Shown: in pieces, positions 1 through 9,269 of the stretch
How positions within the stretch are numbered: the stretch's first letter is position 1
Layout of the letters: every line of letters begins with the position of its first letter
Assembly (NCBI RefSeq): GCF_002584985.1
Contig: NZ_NUPZ01000010.1
Span: forward strand, 183,857-247,856
DNA length: 64,000 nt
Source: Bacillus sp. AFS029637
GTDB taxonomy: Bacteria; Bacillota; Bacilli; Bacillales; Bacillaceae_G
Direction: 5' to 3'
The notes under the pieces: generated by a model
What the model was told of the DNA's origin: nothing
What the model saw: the letters and a program-made list of their open reading frames with translations, nothing else
The model's database searches: none
Made by a program: the position numbers and the translations under genes

Positions 1-109
1 TTTTTCCAAGGGGTACCATAATATGTGAAATAAAGAGATACACTGATAACTCCAATAATAGAAGTTAGTAAAACAGTTCCCATTGCTATTTTTTTTTTTT
101 TGTATTCAA
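1..109 (-). pseudogene. Window-edge small membrane protein, frame broken at a poly(A) run
   Basis: Only the 5' end lies in the window. On the minus strand a strong ribosome binding site (AGGAGGG, 125-119) is followed 9 bases later by a TTG at 109-107, then a run of 13 A (T run 89-101). The TTG frame stops at a TAG directly after the run. The frame that continues to the window edge encodes MGTVLLTSIIGVISVSLYF, a clear membrane segment, followed by YYGTPWK. That ending resembles small DUF3139-type Bacillus proteins, which I suggest only tentatively. Run lengths of 11 or 14 A would join the start to the hydrophobic frame, so this is a slippage site, a sequencing error or a true frameshift. Confidence 0.45.
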
Positions 110-315
110 TTTGGTTTACCCTCCTAATAATATGTATTTATCTCGCTATTTGTGGGCAGTCCGTAAACGTCAGATTGATTAAAGTTTTACTTTATTTTAA
201 CGTATCTTTTCCATAAAACAACCATTTATTAAAAATAGTTTCACATGAAACAAGTTACAGAAAAAGACAAGGTGAAACCATTTATCAAGACCTAAAATGA
301 AAAAAGTTAGATAAA

Positions 316-366
316 TTAAAAGACATTACATATTTTATATGACTAATATGTAATGTCCTTTCTTAT
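316..366. terminator. Hairpin downstream of the SUKH gene
   Basis: An inverted repeat (AGACATTACATAT at 321-333 pairing with ATATGTAATGTCCT) is flanked by A-rich and T-rich sequence. It lies just beyond the 3' end of the minus-strand SUKH gene and could work in both directions. The rest of 130-397 shows no gene I can support. Confidence 0.6.
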
Positions 367-397
367 TTAACTAAAGCACCCGTTACTTTAAGTACAT

Positions 398-928
398 TTA
401 TTCACAATTCTCTTCTTTTAAACAAATTTCGATGAATTCAAAAATATTCTTTGCCTTAATAGCACGTCTTCCCCAATCATGGTAAAAGTATAAAACTTGT
501 CCTGACACTCCAACTTCAGATGGATCTGTGTCAATGCAAAGATAATCTCCGCCACCATTTTCTGCAATTGGAATCCACTTAGAATTCCAAAGATCTGGTT
601 TAAGCTCTTTTTCAATATCTGGCTCTAAATCATCATCAGGATCGAATTCTTCCTGTAAAAATCTCCAATTATTGATAATTTCAGAAGTAGGGGACAGAGT
701 CAAATTCCTTACAAATGGATTCACCCCGGGTTCCCAAGTTTGTCCGTTATACACTCTGTAAAAGCTCTTCATTTCTTCAGGGAGTGTAACCCCCAGTGTA
801 TCCTCAATAAGTTGAAACTCTTCATCACTTGCACCTGGCTGAAGATTTAATGATTCTTTAAAGTTACCTTCAGAATTTGATCCTCTTTCGATAATACGTT
901 GCCACAACCATTCAGCTTGATTTATCAT
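398..928 (-). CDS. SMI1/KNR4 (SUKH) family protein
   Basis: A 176-residue cytoplasmic protein. Start ATG at 928 is chosen because AGGAGG lies 8 bases upstream; a longer frame to 970 adds 14 basic residues with no ribosome binding site. The N-terminal half has the SUKH pattern: an acidic helix, LGVTLPEEMKSFYRVYNGQ around residues 49-67, then GGGDYLCIDTDP near 125-136 and a WG-containing strand near the end. SUKH proteins often act as immunity proteins for polymorphic toxins. No toxin gene is next to it, so it may be an orphan immunity gene or a general SMI1-type protein. It stands alone with its own hairpin downstream. Confidence 0.75.
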   Translation of the reverse strand: MINQAEWLWQRIIERGSNSEGNFKESLNLQPGASDEEFQLIEDTLGVTLPEEMKSFYRVYNGQTWEPGVNPFVRNLTLSPTSEIINNWRFLQEEFDPDDDLEPDIEKELKPDLWNSKWIPIAENGGGDYLCIDTDPSEVGVSGQVLYFYHDWGRRAIKAKNIFEFIEICLKEENCE

Positions 929-1054
929 GCTATTTATCCTCCTCTTACGTCTTAAACATAATACCTTCACTACAGTGATTGTTTAGTAAATTTTAATCTT
1001 ATTCAAAATCAAATTCTCATTTCTTCTTACACAAATAAATTTTACCATAAAGAT

Positions 1055-1161
1055 CTATTGTTCTAGTTCAACTATCCTATGTTGTTGTAGTAATAAATGA
1101 TAAGCTTGTTCGCGAGTCGAATAGGAAAGGAGAACACCTTTCTCTTTATAATAGATATTGA
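1055..1161 (-). pseudogene. Possible C-terminal gene remnant
   Basis: The minus strand reads about 34 coding-like codons (KEKGVLLSYSTREQAYHLLL and onward) ending in TAG at 1057-1055, with a stop (TAG) just upstream and no start codon or ribosome binding site. The composition looks like the tail of a real protein rather than chance. I do not recognise the parent family. The remaining bases of 970-1200 show nothing I can name. Confidence 0.3.
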
Positions 1162-1203
1162 ACTATATTTTCAATATCTGTATAACTAATCTAATATGTA
1201 TAA

Positions 1204-1250
1204 GAAAAGAGGATATATGCTCATATATTGAACATAATATCCTCTTCTTA
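1204..1250. terminator. Hairpin downstream of the DinB-like gene
   Basis: AGAGGATAT (1208-1216) pairs with ATATCCTCT (1237-1245) around an AT-rich loop, with A/T runs outside. It sits beyond the 3' end of the minus-strand DinB-like gene. Confidence 0.55.
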
Positions 1251-1289
1251 GTTTAGTCTATTTAACGTGAACACCTTGTTTTTTTGTCG

Positions 1290-1793
1290 TTATATTTTAG
1301 GAGCTTCCATTCCAGCCACAGCCCATTCTTCTTTTGCAGGGCCGTATACGCCAGGAACGGTTAAGCCAGCTTGTCGCATTAAAACCGTCATTTGTCCGCG
1401 GTGATGATTTTGATGATTAATAAGTGTCATTAAAAATATAGAATTCGGCATAGGACGGCCAAAGAAGTCATTAATAGTAGCCAAGTCTTTATCGGTCCAT
1501 TCACTTTGAAGTGCTTCAACAAAAGCTGCATTCACTTTACGATATTCATCTGCAATTGTTTTTGCTGAAGTTGGCACAGGATAATCTTTTGTTTCTCCTT
1601 CAAACTTTAGTCCTGTTCCAGATAGCATAACTGGAATTGCCGTAACGATATGCCAAGCAACTCGTCCTAAATTCCAATGTCCAGGCGCAATTTCTTGTGA
1701 TAAAGATTTATCCGTTAATGCATTGAGCATTTTCTGAGTAGCCTCAGCTTCGTATTTCCATGATTGTAGAAAGCCTTCAATTGTTTGGTACAT
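1290..1793 (-). CDS. DinB/YfiT-like metal-dependent protein
   Basis: A 167-residue protein of the DinB-like four-helix bundle family. Visible features are the N-terminal helix, NLGRVAWHIVTAIP around residues 41-54 carrying the first likely metal-ligand His, and NHQNHHRGQM at about 126-135 carrying the other His pair; these three histidines form the usual metal site. Family members are thiol S-transferases or damage-inducible proteins of unclear role, so the substrate cannot be read from sequence. Start ATG at 1793 follows a GGAGG-type site. It is a single gene with a hairpin behind it. Confidence 0.8.
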   Translation of the reverse strand: MYQTIEGFLQSWKYEAEATQKMLNALTDKSLSQEIAPGHWNLGRVAWHIVTAIPVMLSGTGLKFEGETKDYPVPTSAKTIADEYRKVNAAFVEALQSEWTDKDLATINDFFGRPMPNSIFLMTLINHQNHHRGQMTVLMRQAGLTVPGVYGPAKEEWAVAGMEAPKI

Positions 1794-1851
1794 ATTTATC
1801 CCTCCTAATTATGTTTATAGGTTAAGTTCGAGATACTTGATTTATTCCCTT

Positions 1852-2523
1852 TTAATTAACCTTTTTCCCACTCTTCCTCATCAGCCACAAGAAGTATGGT
1901 GCTCCAAGTACAGCAACAACAAGACCAGAAGGAATTTCTTTCGGATATGCAATTGTTCGCCCGATTAAATCAGCAATGGAAAGAAGGATTGCTCCAAACA
2001 GTGCTGAACAAACGAATAGTCTTTGGTGATTCATCCCAACAACGATTCTTGCTAAGTGTGGTGCGACAAGGCCTAAAAAGGCAATTGTGCCGACAGCAGC
2101 GATATTTACAGATGCAAGTAGTGTCGCTAACACAATTAGAGTTAGGCGCGTTTTATTTACTGGTTGTCCGAGTCCAGTTGCTAAATCATCTCCAAGTACA
2201 AGAACATCAAGTTGTTTCATTAAGAAAAAGATAATGAGTACGAGAATAAGCGATGGATATAGAATGATATTTTCTAAGTGATTCCATCCTCTTGCATACG
2301 TACTGCCAGATAACCACGTTAAAGCAGCGGCAACATTCAAATTTGCTCTAACGATAAAGATTTGAATAATTGCTGAGCCAAGCGCGGGAATGCCAATCCC
2401 TATTAAAGCGAGAGCTGTTGGACTAAATCCTGATTTCCAAGCGAAGAAGAGGACAATTCCAACTGCAAGTAGTCCGCCAATAAATGCACCAATTGGATTG
2501 AAGTTTGTATATGTATGAAGACT
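1852..2523 (-). pseudogene. FecCD-family iron-siderophore permease, 5'-truncated
   Basis: The minus-strand frame encodes the C-terminal 223 residues of an iron-complex ABC permease of the FecCD/BtuC family: [19 protein letters not shown], then a segment with GSTYARGW, then the conserved motif [14 protein letters not shown] and the C-terminal [19 protein letters not shown]. Full family members have about 330-340 residues. The frame begins directly after a TAA (2526-2524) with no start codon or ribosome binding site, and the first helices are missing, so the left part has been deleted. No binding-protein or ATPase gene is nearby. It is most likely non-functional; a TTG at 2340 could only yield a fragment. 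Confidence 0.85.
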
Positions 2524-2717
2524 TTAGAAGAGTGATTTTGTTTAAGCAAAAAGGCGAAAGTACAAGCAAAAGGAGAGAATGTCGCATGTAATAATTATTA
2601 GAATGTATGGAATAGACGTGTGCTTATCACTATAGAATCTAGTTTTTTATTATTTGATACGTGTTTTCTAATTCGTTGCTTTTGCTTAAAAGATTGAATT
2701 TGAAGGAAGGGATTAGC

Positions 2718-3368
2718 ATGTCTTCATGGCTCAATAATACAAATGGACATTGTGGGTGTAATAATCAAAATGGTGTACATGTTGATACATGCTGTTTTAG
2801 TTGCGATGGGACAGTCCCTAAGCTCGGTCCAACAGGTCCAACAGGTCCAACAGGTCCAACGGGAGCAACAGGATCAACAGGAACAACAGGAGCAACGGGA
2901 GCAACGGGATCAACAGGGGCAACAGGTCCAACAGGCGACACAGGAGCAACAGGCACAAGTATAACGGCAACATACGCGTTTGCAAATAATACGTCAGGTA
3001 CAGCAGTATCGGTCCTACTTGGTGGCACAAATGTCCCGCTTCCAAACAATCAGAACATCGGACCAGGAATTACGGTGTCTGGGGGGAACACAGTATTTAC
3101 AGCTGCAAATGCAGGGAATTATTATATTTCATATACAATTAATATAACAGCTTCGTTATTAGTAAGTTCACGAATTACAATTAATGGAGCGCCACTTGCT
3201 GGGACTATCAATGCTCCTGCATTAGCAACAACATCGTTTAGTGCAACAATTATTACGACTCTTGCAGCGGGAAGTGCAATCAGTCTGCAATTGTTTGGAT
3301 TGTTAGCTGTTGCAACATTATCAACAACTACTCCAGGAGCGGTGTTAACGATTATAAGACTCAGTTAA
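2718..3368 (+). CDS. Collagen-like (GXT repeat) spore-surface type protein
   Basis: A 216-residue protein. ATG at 2718 follows GAAGGAAGGG with good spacing; the longer frame lacks one. Residues 1-32 form a Cys-rich head ([15 protein letters not shown]). A short collagen-like tract of about 15 triplets follows (four GPT, then [12 protein letters not shown]). The C-terminal part, about 135 residues, is a beta-rich Thr/Ala domain with [13 protein letters not shown], the pattern of the BclA-like TNF/C1q-fold head. In the B. cereus group such proteins decorate the exosporium. The usual exosporium leader is not evident, so attachment may depend on the cysteines. It is monocistronic. Confidence 0.8.
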   Translation: MSSWLNNTNGHCGCNNQNGVHVDTCCFSCDGTVPKLGPTGPTGPTGPTGATGSTGTTGATGATGSTGATGPTGDTGATGTSITATYAFANNTSGTAVSVLLGGTNVPLPNNQNIGPGITVSGGNTVFTAANAGNYYISYTINITASLLVSSRITINGAPLAGTINAPALATTSFSATIITTLAAGSAISLQLFGLLAVATLSTTTPGAVLTIIRLS

Positions 3369-3371
3369 ATA

Positions 3372-3412
3372 AACCTCTCTTACTCTTTGAAGGGTAGGAG
3401 AGTGTTTATACA
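3372..3412 (+). terminator. Terminator of the collagen-like gene
   Basis: CTCTCTTAC and GTAGGAGAG form a stem with one wobble pair just after the TAA, followed by TGTTTATA. Confidence 0.5.
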
Positions 3413-3468
3413 TATAATAAGAAGTTAATGAAGTAAAGCATAGTTATATAAAAGTCAGAATATTATGA

Positions 3469-3497
3469 TTGTAACGCAATGGTGACTATAATATAAT
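3469..3497 (+). promoter_or_regulatory. Sigma-A promoter of lcfA
   Basis: TTGTAA at 3469-3474 and TATAAT at 3492-3497 are separated by 17 bases. A FadR-like operator begins 13 bases after the -10 box, over the expected start of transcription. Confidence 0.75.
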
Positions 3498-3510
3498 GAA
3501 AACAATCATC

Positions 3511-3530
3511 ATGAATGAACATTCATTTAT
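3511..3530 (+). promoter_or_regulatory. FadR operator before lcfA
   Basis: ATGAATGAACATTCATTTAT is a near-palindrome that departs slightly from the B. subtilis FadR consensus (TGAATGAMTANTCATTCA, from memory). Its position just downstream of the -10 box suits repression that is relieved by long-chain acyl-CoA. Confidence 0.7.
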
Positions 3531-3553
3531 TTTTACAAGTATTGGAAGGAGGA

Positions 3554-5245
3554 ATGAGTGTGGAAAAACCTTGGTTACAGAGCTATCCAGAGGAAATTCC
3601 AGAAACAATTGCCTATGATATTCAACCACTTCATAGATATTTAGAAAAAATGGTTTCACGTTACCCAGAAAAGAAAGCGCTTCATTTCTTAGGGAAAGAT
3701 GTAACGTTTGCAGATTTCCATGATAAGGTAAAGAGATTTGCAAACTATCTTCAAAGGCTTGGTATTAAAAAAGGTGATAGAGTCGCGATTATGTTACCGA
3801 ATTGCCCACAATCTGTAATTGGTTACTATGGTACTTTGCTTGCCGGGGGGATTGTTGTACAAACGAATCCTCTTTATACAGAAAGAGAACTCGAGTATCA
3901 ACTTCATGATTCGGGAGCAAAGGTCATTCTTTGCCTGGATTTAGTTTTTCCGAGAGTTACTAATGTTCAGAATGCTACAAGGCTTGAGCATGTTATTGTA
4001 ACTCGTATTGCAGATTTTTTACCGTTCCCTAAAAATTTACTTTATCCATTTGTACAAAAAAAGCAAACAAACCTTGTTGTGAATGTGTCAGAAAGTGAAA
4101 CAATCCACCTTTGGAAATCAGTAGAAAGGGAAAGTAATACTGATGTTGAAGTTCCATGTGATCCTGAAAATGATCTGGCTCTTTTGCAGTATACTGGTGG
4201 AACGACAGGTTTTCCAAAAGGGGTTATGTTAACGCATAAAAACCTTGTTTCAAATACTTTGATGGGTGCACATTGGTTATACAATTGCACAGAGGGAGAA
4301 GAAGTAATTCTTGGAGTCCTACCATTTTTCCACGTATACGGCATGACAGCGGTAATGAATTTGAGTATTATGCAAGGATATAAAATGGTGCTTATTCCGA
4401 AGTTTGATATGAAAATGGTTTTTGAGGCAATTAAGAAACATAAAGTTACATTATTTCCAGGAGCACCAACTATTTATATTGCCCTTTTAAATAGCCCTCT
4501 TTTAAAAGAATACGATATTTCTTCTATTCAGGCTTGTATAAGTGGCTCTGCACCGCTTCCAGTAGAAGTACAGGAAGAGTTTGAGAGAGTTACAGGTGGT
4601 AAATTAGTAGAAGGATATGGATTAACAGAGTCATCACCAGTTACACATGGGAACTTTTTATGGGAAAAACGTGTGCCAGGAAGTATTGGTGTGCCGTGGC
4701 CGGATACAGAAGCAATCATCATGTCACTTGAAACGGGAGAGGCATTACCCCCAGGTGAAATTGGTGAAATTGTTGTAAAGGGCCCGCAAATTATGAAGGG
4801 GTATTGGAATAAACCAGAAGAAACAGCAGCTGTATTGCAAGATGGCTGGCTTCATACCGGTGATGTTGGCTACATGGATGAGGATGGCTTTTTCTATGTG
4901 AAAGATCGTAAGAAAGATATGATTGTTGCTAGTGGATTTAATGTATATCCTCGTGAAGTGGAAGAGGTATTATATGAAAATGAAAAGGTGCAAGAAGTAG
5001 TAACAATTGGCGTCCCTGATCCGTACCGTGGGGAAACAGTAAAAGCATTTGTTGTTTTGAAGGAAGGCGCCGAATGCACGGAAGAAGAGTTAGATCAGTT
5101 TGCACGTAAATATTTAGCAGCATACAAAGTACCGAAAGTATATGAGTTTAGAAGTGAATTACCGAAGACGACAGTCGGAAAGATTTTACGCCGTGTCCTA
5201 ATAGATGAAGAAAAGAAAAAGAGTGAGGATGAGCAAACGGGCTAA
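3554..5245 (+). CDS. lcfA: Long-chain fatty acid--CoA ligase
   Basis: Activates long-chain fatty acids to acyl-CoA with ATP at the cytoplasmic face, the entry step of beta-oxidation. The 563-residue product has the adenylate-forming signature YTGGTTGFPKG near residue 212, GYGLTESSP and the HTGDVGYMDEDGFFYVKDRKKD block, and the catalytic C-terminal Lys in TTVGKILRR near 540. The start is ATG at 3554; GTG at 3560 is a serious alternative because AAGGAGG lies only 1 base before the ATG but 7 before the GTG. Order (fadR, fadB, etfB, etfA follow) and FadR boxes identify it as LcfA. Confidence 0.93.
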   Translation: MSVEKPWLQSYPEEIPETIAYDIQPLHRYLEKMVSRYPEKKALHFLGKDVTFADFHDKVKRFANYLQRLGIKKGDRVAIMLPNCPQSVIGYYGTLLAGGIVVQTNPLYTERELEYQLHDSGAKVILCLDLVFPRVTNVQNATRLEHVIVTRIADFLPFPKNLLYPFVQKKQTNLVVNVSESETIHLWKSVERESNTDVEVPCDPENDLALLQYTGGTTGFPKGVMLTHKNLVSNTLMGAHWLYNCTEGEEVILGVLPFFHVYGMTAVMNLSIMQGYKMVLIPKFDMKMVFEAIKKHKVTLFPGAPTIYIALLNSPLLKEYDISSIQACISGSAPLPVEVQEEFERVTGGKLVEGYGLTESSPVTHGNFLWEKRVPGSIGVPWPDTEAIIMSLETGEALPPGEIGEIVVKGPQIMKGYWNKPEETAAVLQDGWLHTGDVGYMDEDGFFYVKDRKKDMIVASGFNVYPREVEEVLYENEKVQEVVTIGVPDPYRGETVKAFVVLKEGAECTEEELDQFARKYLAAYKVPKVYEFRSELPKTTVGKILRRVLIDEEKKKSEDEQTG

Positions 5246-5271
5246 GGCCCTTTCTTTTTGAAAAAATAGGA

Positions 5272-5300
5272 TTGACACTTTTCTAAATAGTCAGTATTAT
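5272..5300 (+). promoter_or_regulatory. Sigma-A promoter of fadR-fadB-etfBA
   Basis: TTGACA (5272-5277) and TATTAT (5295-5300) are 17 bases apart, close to consensus. A short GGGC/GCCC stem followed by TTTCTTTTT (5240-5259) at the lcfA stop may separate the two transcripts. Confidence 0.8.
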
Positions 5301-5306
5301 AAGAAT

Positions 5307-5326
5307 ATGAATGACTATTCATTCAG
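5307..5326 (+). promoter_or_regulatory. FadR operator, autoregulatory
   Basis: TGAATGACTATTCATTCA (5308-5325) fits the B. subtilis FadR box exactly. It lies where transcription should begin, so the ATG inside it at 5308 is operator DNA and not the fadR start codon. Confidence 0.85.
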
Positions 5327-5351
5327 TCATCTTCTTGAAGGGGACAGTAAA

Positions 5352-6727
<1,376 letters not shown>

Positions 6728-6805
6728 TTCAATTATTTTTTTAATATAAATTAACAGAATTTTAAAATTGATAGAATCTTTCCGAAAAATAAGGGGGTAA
6801 ATGGA

Positions 6806-7579
6806 ATGAACATCTACGTACTCATGAAACGAACATTTGATACAGAAGAAAAAATCGTAATTAAAAACGGTGCAATTTACGATGGCGAAGCGGAATTCAT
6901 CATCAACCCTTACGATGAATATGCGATTGAAGAAGCAATTCAAGTAAGAGATGCACAAGGTGGAGAGGTTACTGTCGTAACAGTTGGCGGGGAAGATAGT
7001 GAGAAAGAACTTCGTACTGCATTAGCGATGGGCTGTGATAAAGCGGTATTAATTAATATTGAAGATGATGTTGAAAACGGTGACCAGTTCACGACAGCAA
7101 AAGTACTTGCTGAATATTTAAAAGATAAAAATGCAGATTTAATTTTAGGCGGGAACGTTGCGATTGACGGAGCGTCTGGACAAGTTGGTCCACGCGTAGC
7201 TGAAGCGTTAAATATCCCATACGTAACGACAATTACAAAACTTGAAATTGACGGTACAAACGTGAAAATTGAGCGTGATGTTGAAGGTGACACAGAAGTT
7301 ATTGAAACATCATTACCAGTTTTAGTAACAGCGCAACAAGGTTTAAATGAACCTCGTTATCCATCGCTTCCAGGTATTATGAAAGCGAAGAAAAAGCCGC
7401 TAGAAGAAGTAGAATTAGATGATTTAGATTTAGAAGAAGATGATGTGGAAGCAAAGACAAAAACAATTGAAATCTATTTGCCTCCTAAGAAAGATGCAGG
7501 AAAAGTGTTACAAGGCGAGCTGCAAGATCAAGTAAAAGAACTTGTATCGTTGCTCCATACAGAAGCGAAAGTAATCTAA
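6806..7579 (+). CDS. etfB: Electron transfer flavoprotein beta subunit
   Basis: Beta subunit (257 residues) of the soluble heterodimer that takes electrons from acyl-CoA dehydrogenases and passes them to the quinone pool. It has the adenine-nucleotide-alpha-hydrolase-like fold with NPYDEYAIEEAIQ near residue 34, the ETF-beta signature around EVIETSLPVLVTAQQGLNEP (about 166-185) and RYPSLPGIMKAKKKP directly after. GGGGG precedes the ATG. The partner etfA follows 37 bases later. Confidence 0.95.
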   Translation: MNIYVLMKRTFDTEEKIVIKNGAIYDGEAEFIINPYDEYAIEEAIQVRDAQGGEVTVVTVGGEDSEKELRTALAMGCDKAVLINIEDDVENGDQFTTAKVLAEYLKDKNADLILGGNVAIDGASGQVGPRVAEALNIPYVTTITKLEIDGTNVKIERDVEGDTEVIETSLPVLVTAQQGLNEPRYPSLPGIMKAKKKPLEEVELDDLDLEEDDVEAKTKTIEIYLPPKKDAGKVLQGELQDQVKELVSLLHTEAKVI

Positions 7580-7616
7580 TAAAATACGAAATTATATACG
7601 CAGGAGGGAAAAAACT

Positions 7617-8594
7617 ATGGCTCGTAAAGTATTAGTAATGGGTGAAGTTCGTGACGGATCGCTACGTAACGTTTCGTTTGAAGCGGTAGCAGCAGCAAAA
7701 ACAATTGCAGAAGGCGGTGAAGTGGTAGGTCTTCTAGTTGGAGACAGTATTGCCTCTTTTGCAAGTGAATTGATTCATTACGGTGCAGATCGCGTTGTGA
7801 CAGTTGAAAGTGATAAATTAAAATCATATACGTCTGATGGTTATGCACAAGCGTTTTTAGCTGTATATGCTGAAGAAAAACCAGAAGGTATTGTATTTGG
7901 ACATACAGCACTTGGTAAAGATTTATCGCCAAAATTAGCTGCAAAGCTTGAGGCTGGTCTAGTTTCTGACGTAACTGCTTTAGAAGTTGAAGGTGGAAAT
8001 GTTATCTTTACTCGTCCAATCTACTCTGGTAAAGCGTTTGAGAAGAAGATTGTAACTGACGGTATATTATTTGCGACAGTGCGTCCAAATAATATCGCAA
8101 CTCTTGAAAAAGATGAGTCTCGCACAGGTGACGTGTCTTCTATTACAGTTGATGTGAAGGATTTACGTACAATCATTCAAGATGTTGTCCGCAAAACTGC
8201 AGAAGGTGTTGATCTTTCTGAAGCGAAAGTAATCATCGCTGGTGGACGCGGTGTGAAGAGTGAAGAAGGATTTAAACCATTAAAAGAGTTAGCTGACGTA
8301 TTAGGCGGCGCTGTTGGTGCATCTCGTGGTGCTTGTGACGCTGAGTATTGCGATTACTCATTACAAATCGGCCAAACTGGTAAAGTTGTTACGCCAGACT
8401 TATACATTGCATGCGGTATTTCTGGTGCGATTCAGCATTTAGCTGGTATGTCTAACTCAAAAATTATCGTTGCGATTAATAAAGATCCAGAAGCGAGTAT
8501 CTTCAAAGTAGCTGACTACGGTATTGTCGGTGACCTATTTGAAGTCGTACCTCTTTTAACAGAAGAATTTAAAAAGTTAAAAGTACATTCATGA
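7617..8594 (+). CDS. etfA: Electron transfer flavoprotein alpha subunit
   Basis: Alpha subunit (325 residues), which binds the catalytic FAD. The C-terminal domain has AGGRGVKSEEGF, then GASRGACDAEY near 233-243, QIGQTGKVVTPDLYIACGIS and GAIQHLAGM, the FAD-binding core; NKDPEASIFKVADYGIVGD follows. Preceded by CAGGAGGG. It is the last gene of the fadR-fadB-etfBA unit and is followed by a strong terminator. Confidence 0.95.
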   Translation: MARKVLVMGEVRDGSLRNVSFEAVAAAKTIAEGGEVVGLLVGDSIASFASELIHYGADRVVTVESDKLKSYTSDGYAQAFLAVYAEEKPEGIVFGHTALGKDLSPKLAAKLEAGLVSDVTALEVEGGNVIFTRPIYSGKAFEKKIVTDGILFATVRPNNIATLEKDESRTGDVSSITVDVKDLRTIIQDVVRKTAEGVDLSEAKVIIAGGRGVKSEEGFKPLKELADVLGGAVGASRGACDAEYCDYSLQIGQTGKVVTPDLYIACGISGAIQHLAGMSNSKIIVAINKDPEASIFKVADYGIVGDLFEVVPLLTEEFKKLKVHS

Positions 8595-8636
8595 TTTGAG
8601 TACCCTTGAGTTCCAAGTGAAGTACCCCTATATATA

Positions 8637-8675
8637 GAAAAAGGTGAGAGATCCCCTGTCTCTCACCTTTTTAGT
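8637..8675 (+). terminator. Terminator of the fad-etf operon
   Basis: AAAGGTGAGAGA and TCTCTCACCTTT flank a short loop, followed by TTAGTATTTT. Near-perfect long stem. Confidence 0.85.
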
Positions 8676-8806
8676 ATTTTATCCGTATTTTTATATAGTA
8701 TAAAGGAACATTTTTTTGTTACAATACATAACGATACATAATATTCGCCACGTATATAAGTTAATGATATACTCTTGGTAGAATATACTTGAAGGAGGAA
8801 ATAAAA

Positions 8807-9121
8807 ATGGCAATTGTAAATGCAAATGACCAAAGCTTCGCAGCTGAAACTAGCGAAGGTGTTGTATTATTAGATTTCTGGGCACCTTGGTGTGGGCCTT
8901 GTAAAATGATCGCTCCTGTATTAGAAGAAATCGATGCAGAATTAGGCGAGAAAGTAAAAGTAGTAAAAGTAGACGTTGATGAAAACCAAGAAACTGCTCG
9001 TCAATTCGAAGTAATGAGCATTCCAGCTCTTTTCGTATTAAAAGACGGTAAAGTAGTTGATCAAGCGTTAGGTTACAAACCGAAAGAAGCGTTAGTAGAA
9101 TTAGTTTCTAAACACTTCTAA
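8807..9121 (+). CDS. trxA: Thioredoxin
   Basis: A 104-residue thioredoxin, the general cytoplasmic disulfide reductant. The active site is WCGPC with Cys29 and Cys32; the cis-proline loop is MSIPALF near residue 72; the buried Asp lies in LLDFWAPW. ATG at 8807 follows AAGGAGG with 9 bases between; the longer frame with MKEEIK contains the ribosome binding site itself. It is a single gene between two terminators. A weak promoter-like pair (TTGTTA at 8716, TAATAT at 8739) lies upstream. Confidence 0.96.
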   Translation: MAIVNANDQSFAAETSEGVVLLDFWAPWCGPCKMIAPVLEEIDAELGEKVKVVKVDVDENQETARQFEVMSIPALFVLKDGKVVDQALGYKPKEALVELVSKHF

Positions 9122-9125
9122 AATA

Positions 9126-9155
9126 AAAAAGCTACCATTTGGTAGCTTTTTTTAT
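9126..9155 (+). terminator. Terminator of trxA
   Basis: AAAAGCTACCA pairs with TGGTAGCTTTT, followed by a T run. Confidence 0.9.
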
Positions 9156-9269
9156 TTTCTTTTTTTACACCTTTCCGTTACAATAAAGGAACGTATGTTG
9201 GGTGTTTTGGCATAGTATGTTTTCATGTGAAAATAAAAAAGCTAAGCATGTAGAAATGGGGGTAGACGA

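Noticed and set aside
2828-2960. Short tandem repeats resembling a repeat array or CRISPR
   Set aside because: The period is 9 bases and in frame, encoding GXT collagen triplets; there are no spacers.
2743-3049. Long alternative frames over the collagen tract on both strands
   Set aside because: They arise from the low-complexity triplet repeat and lack ribosome binding sites.
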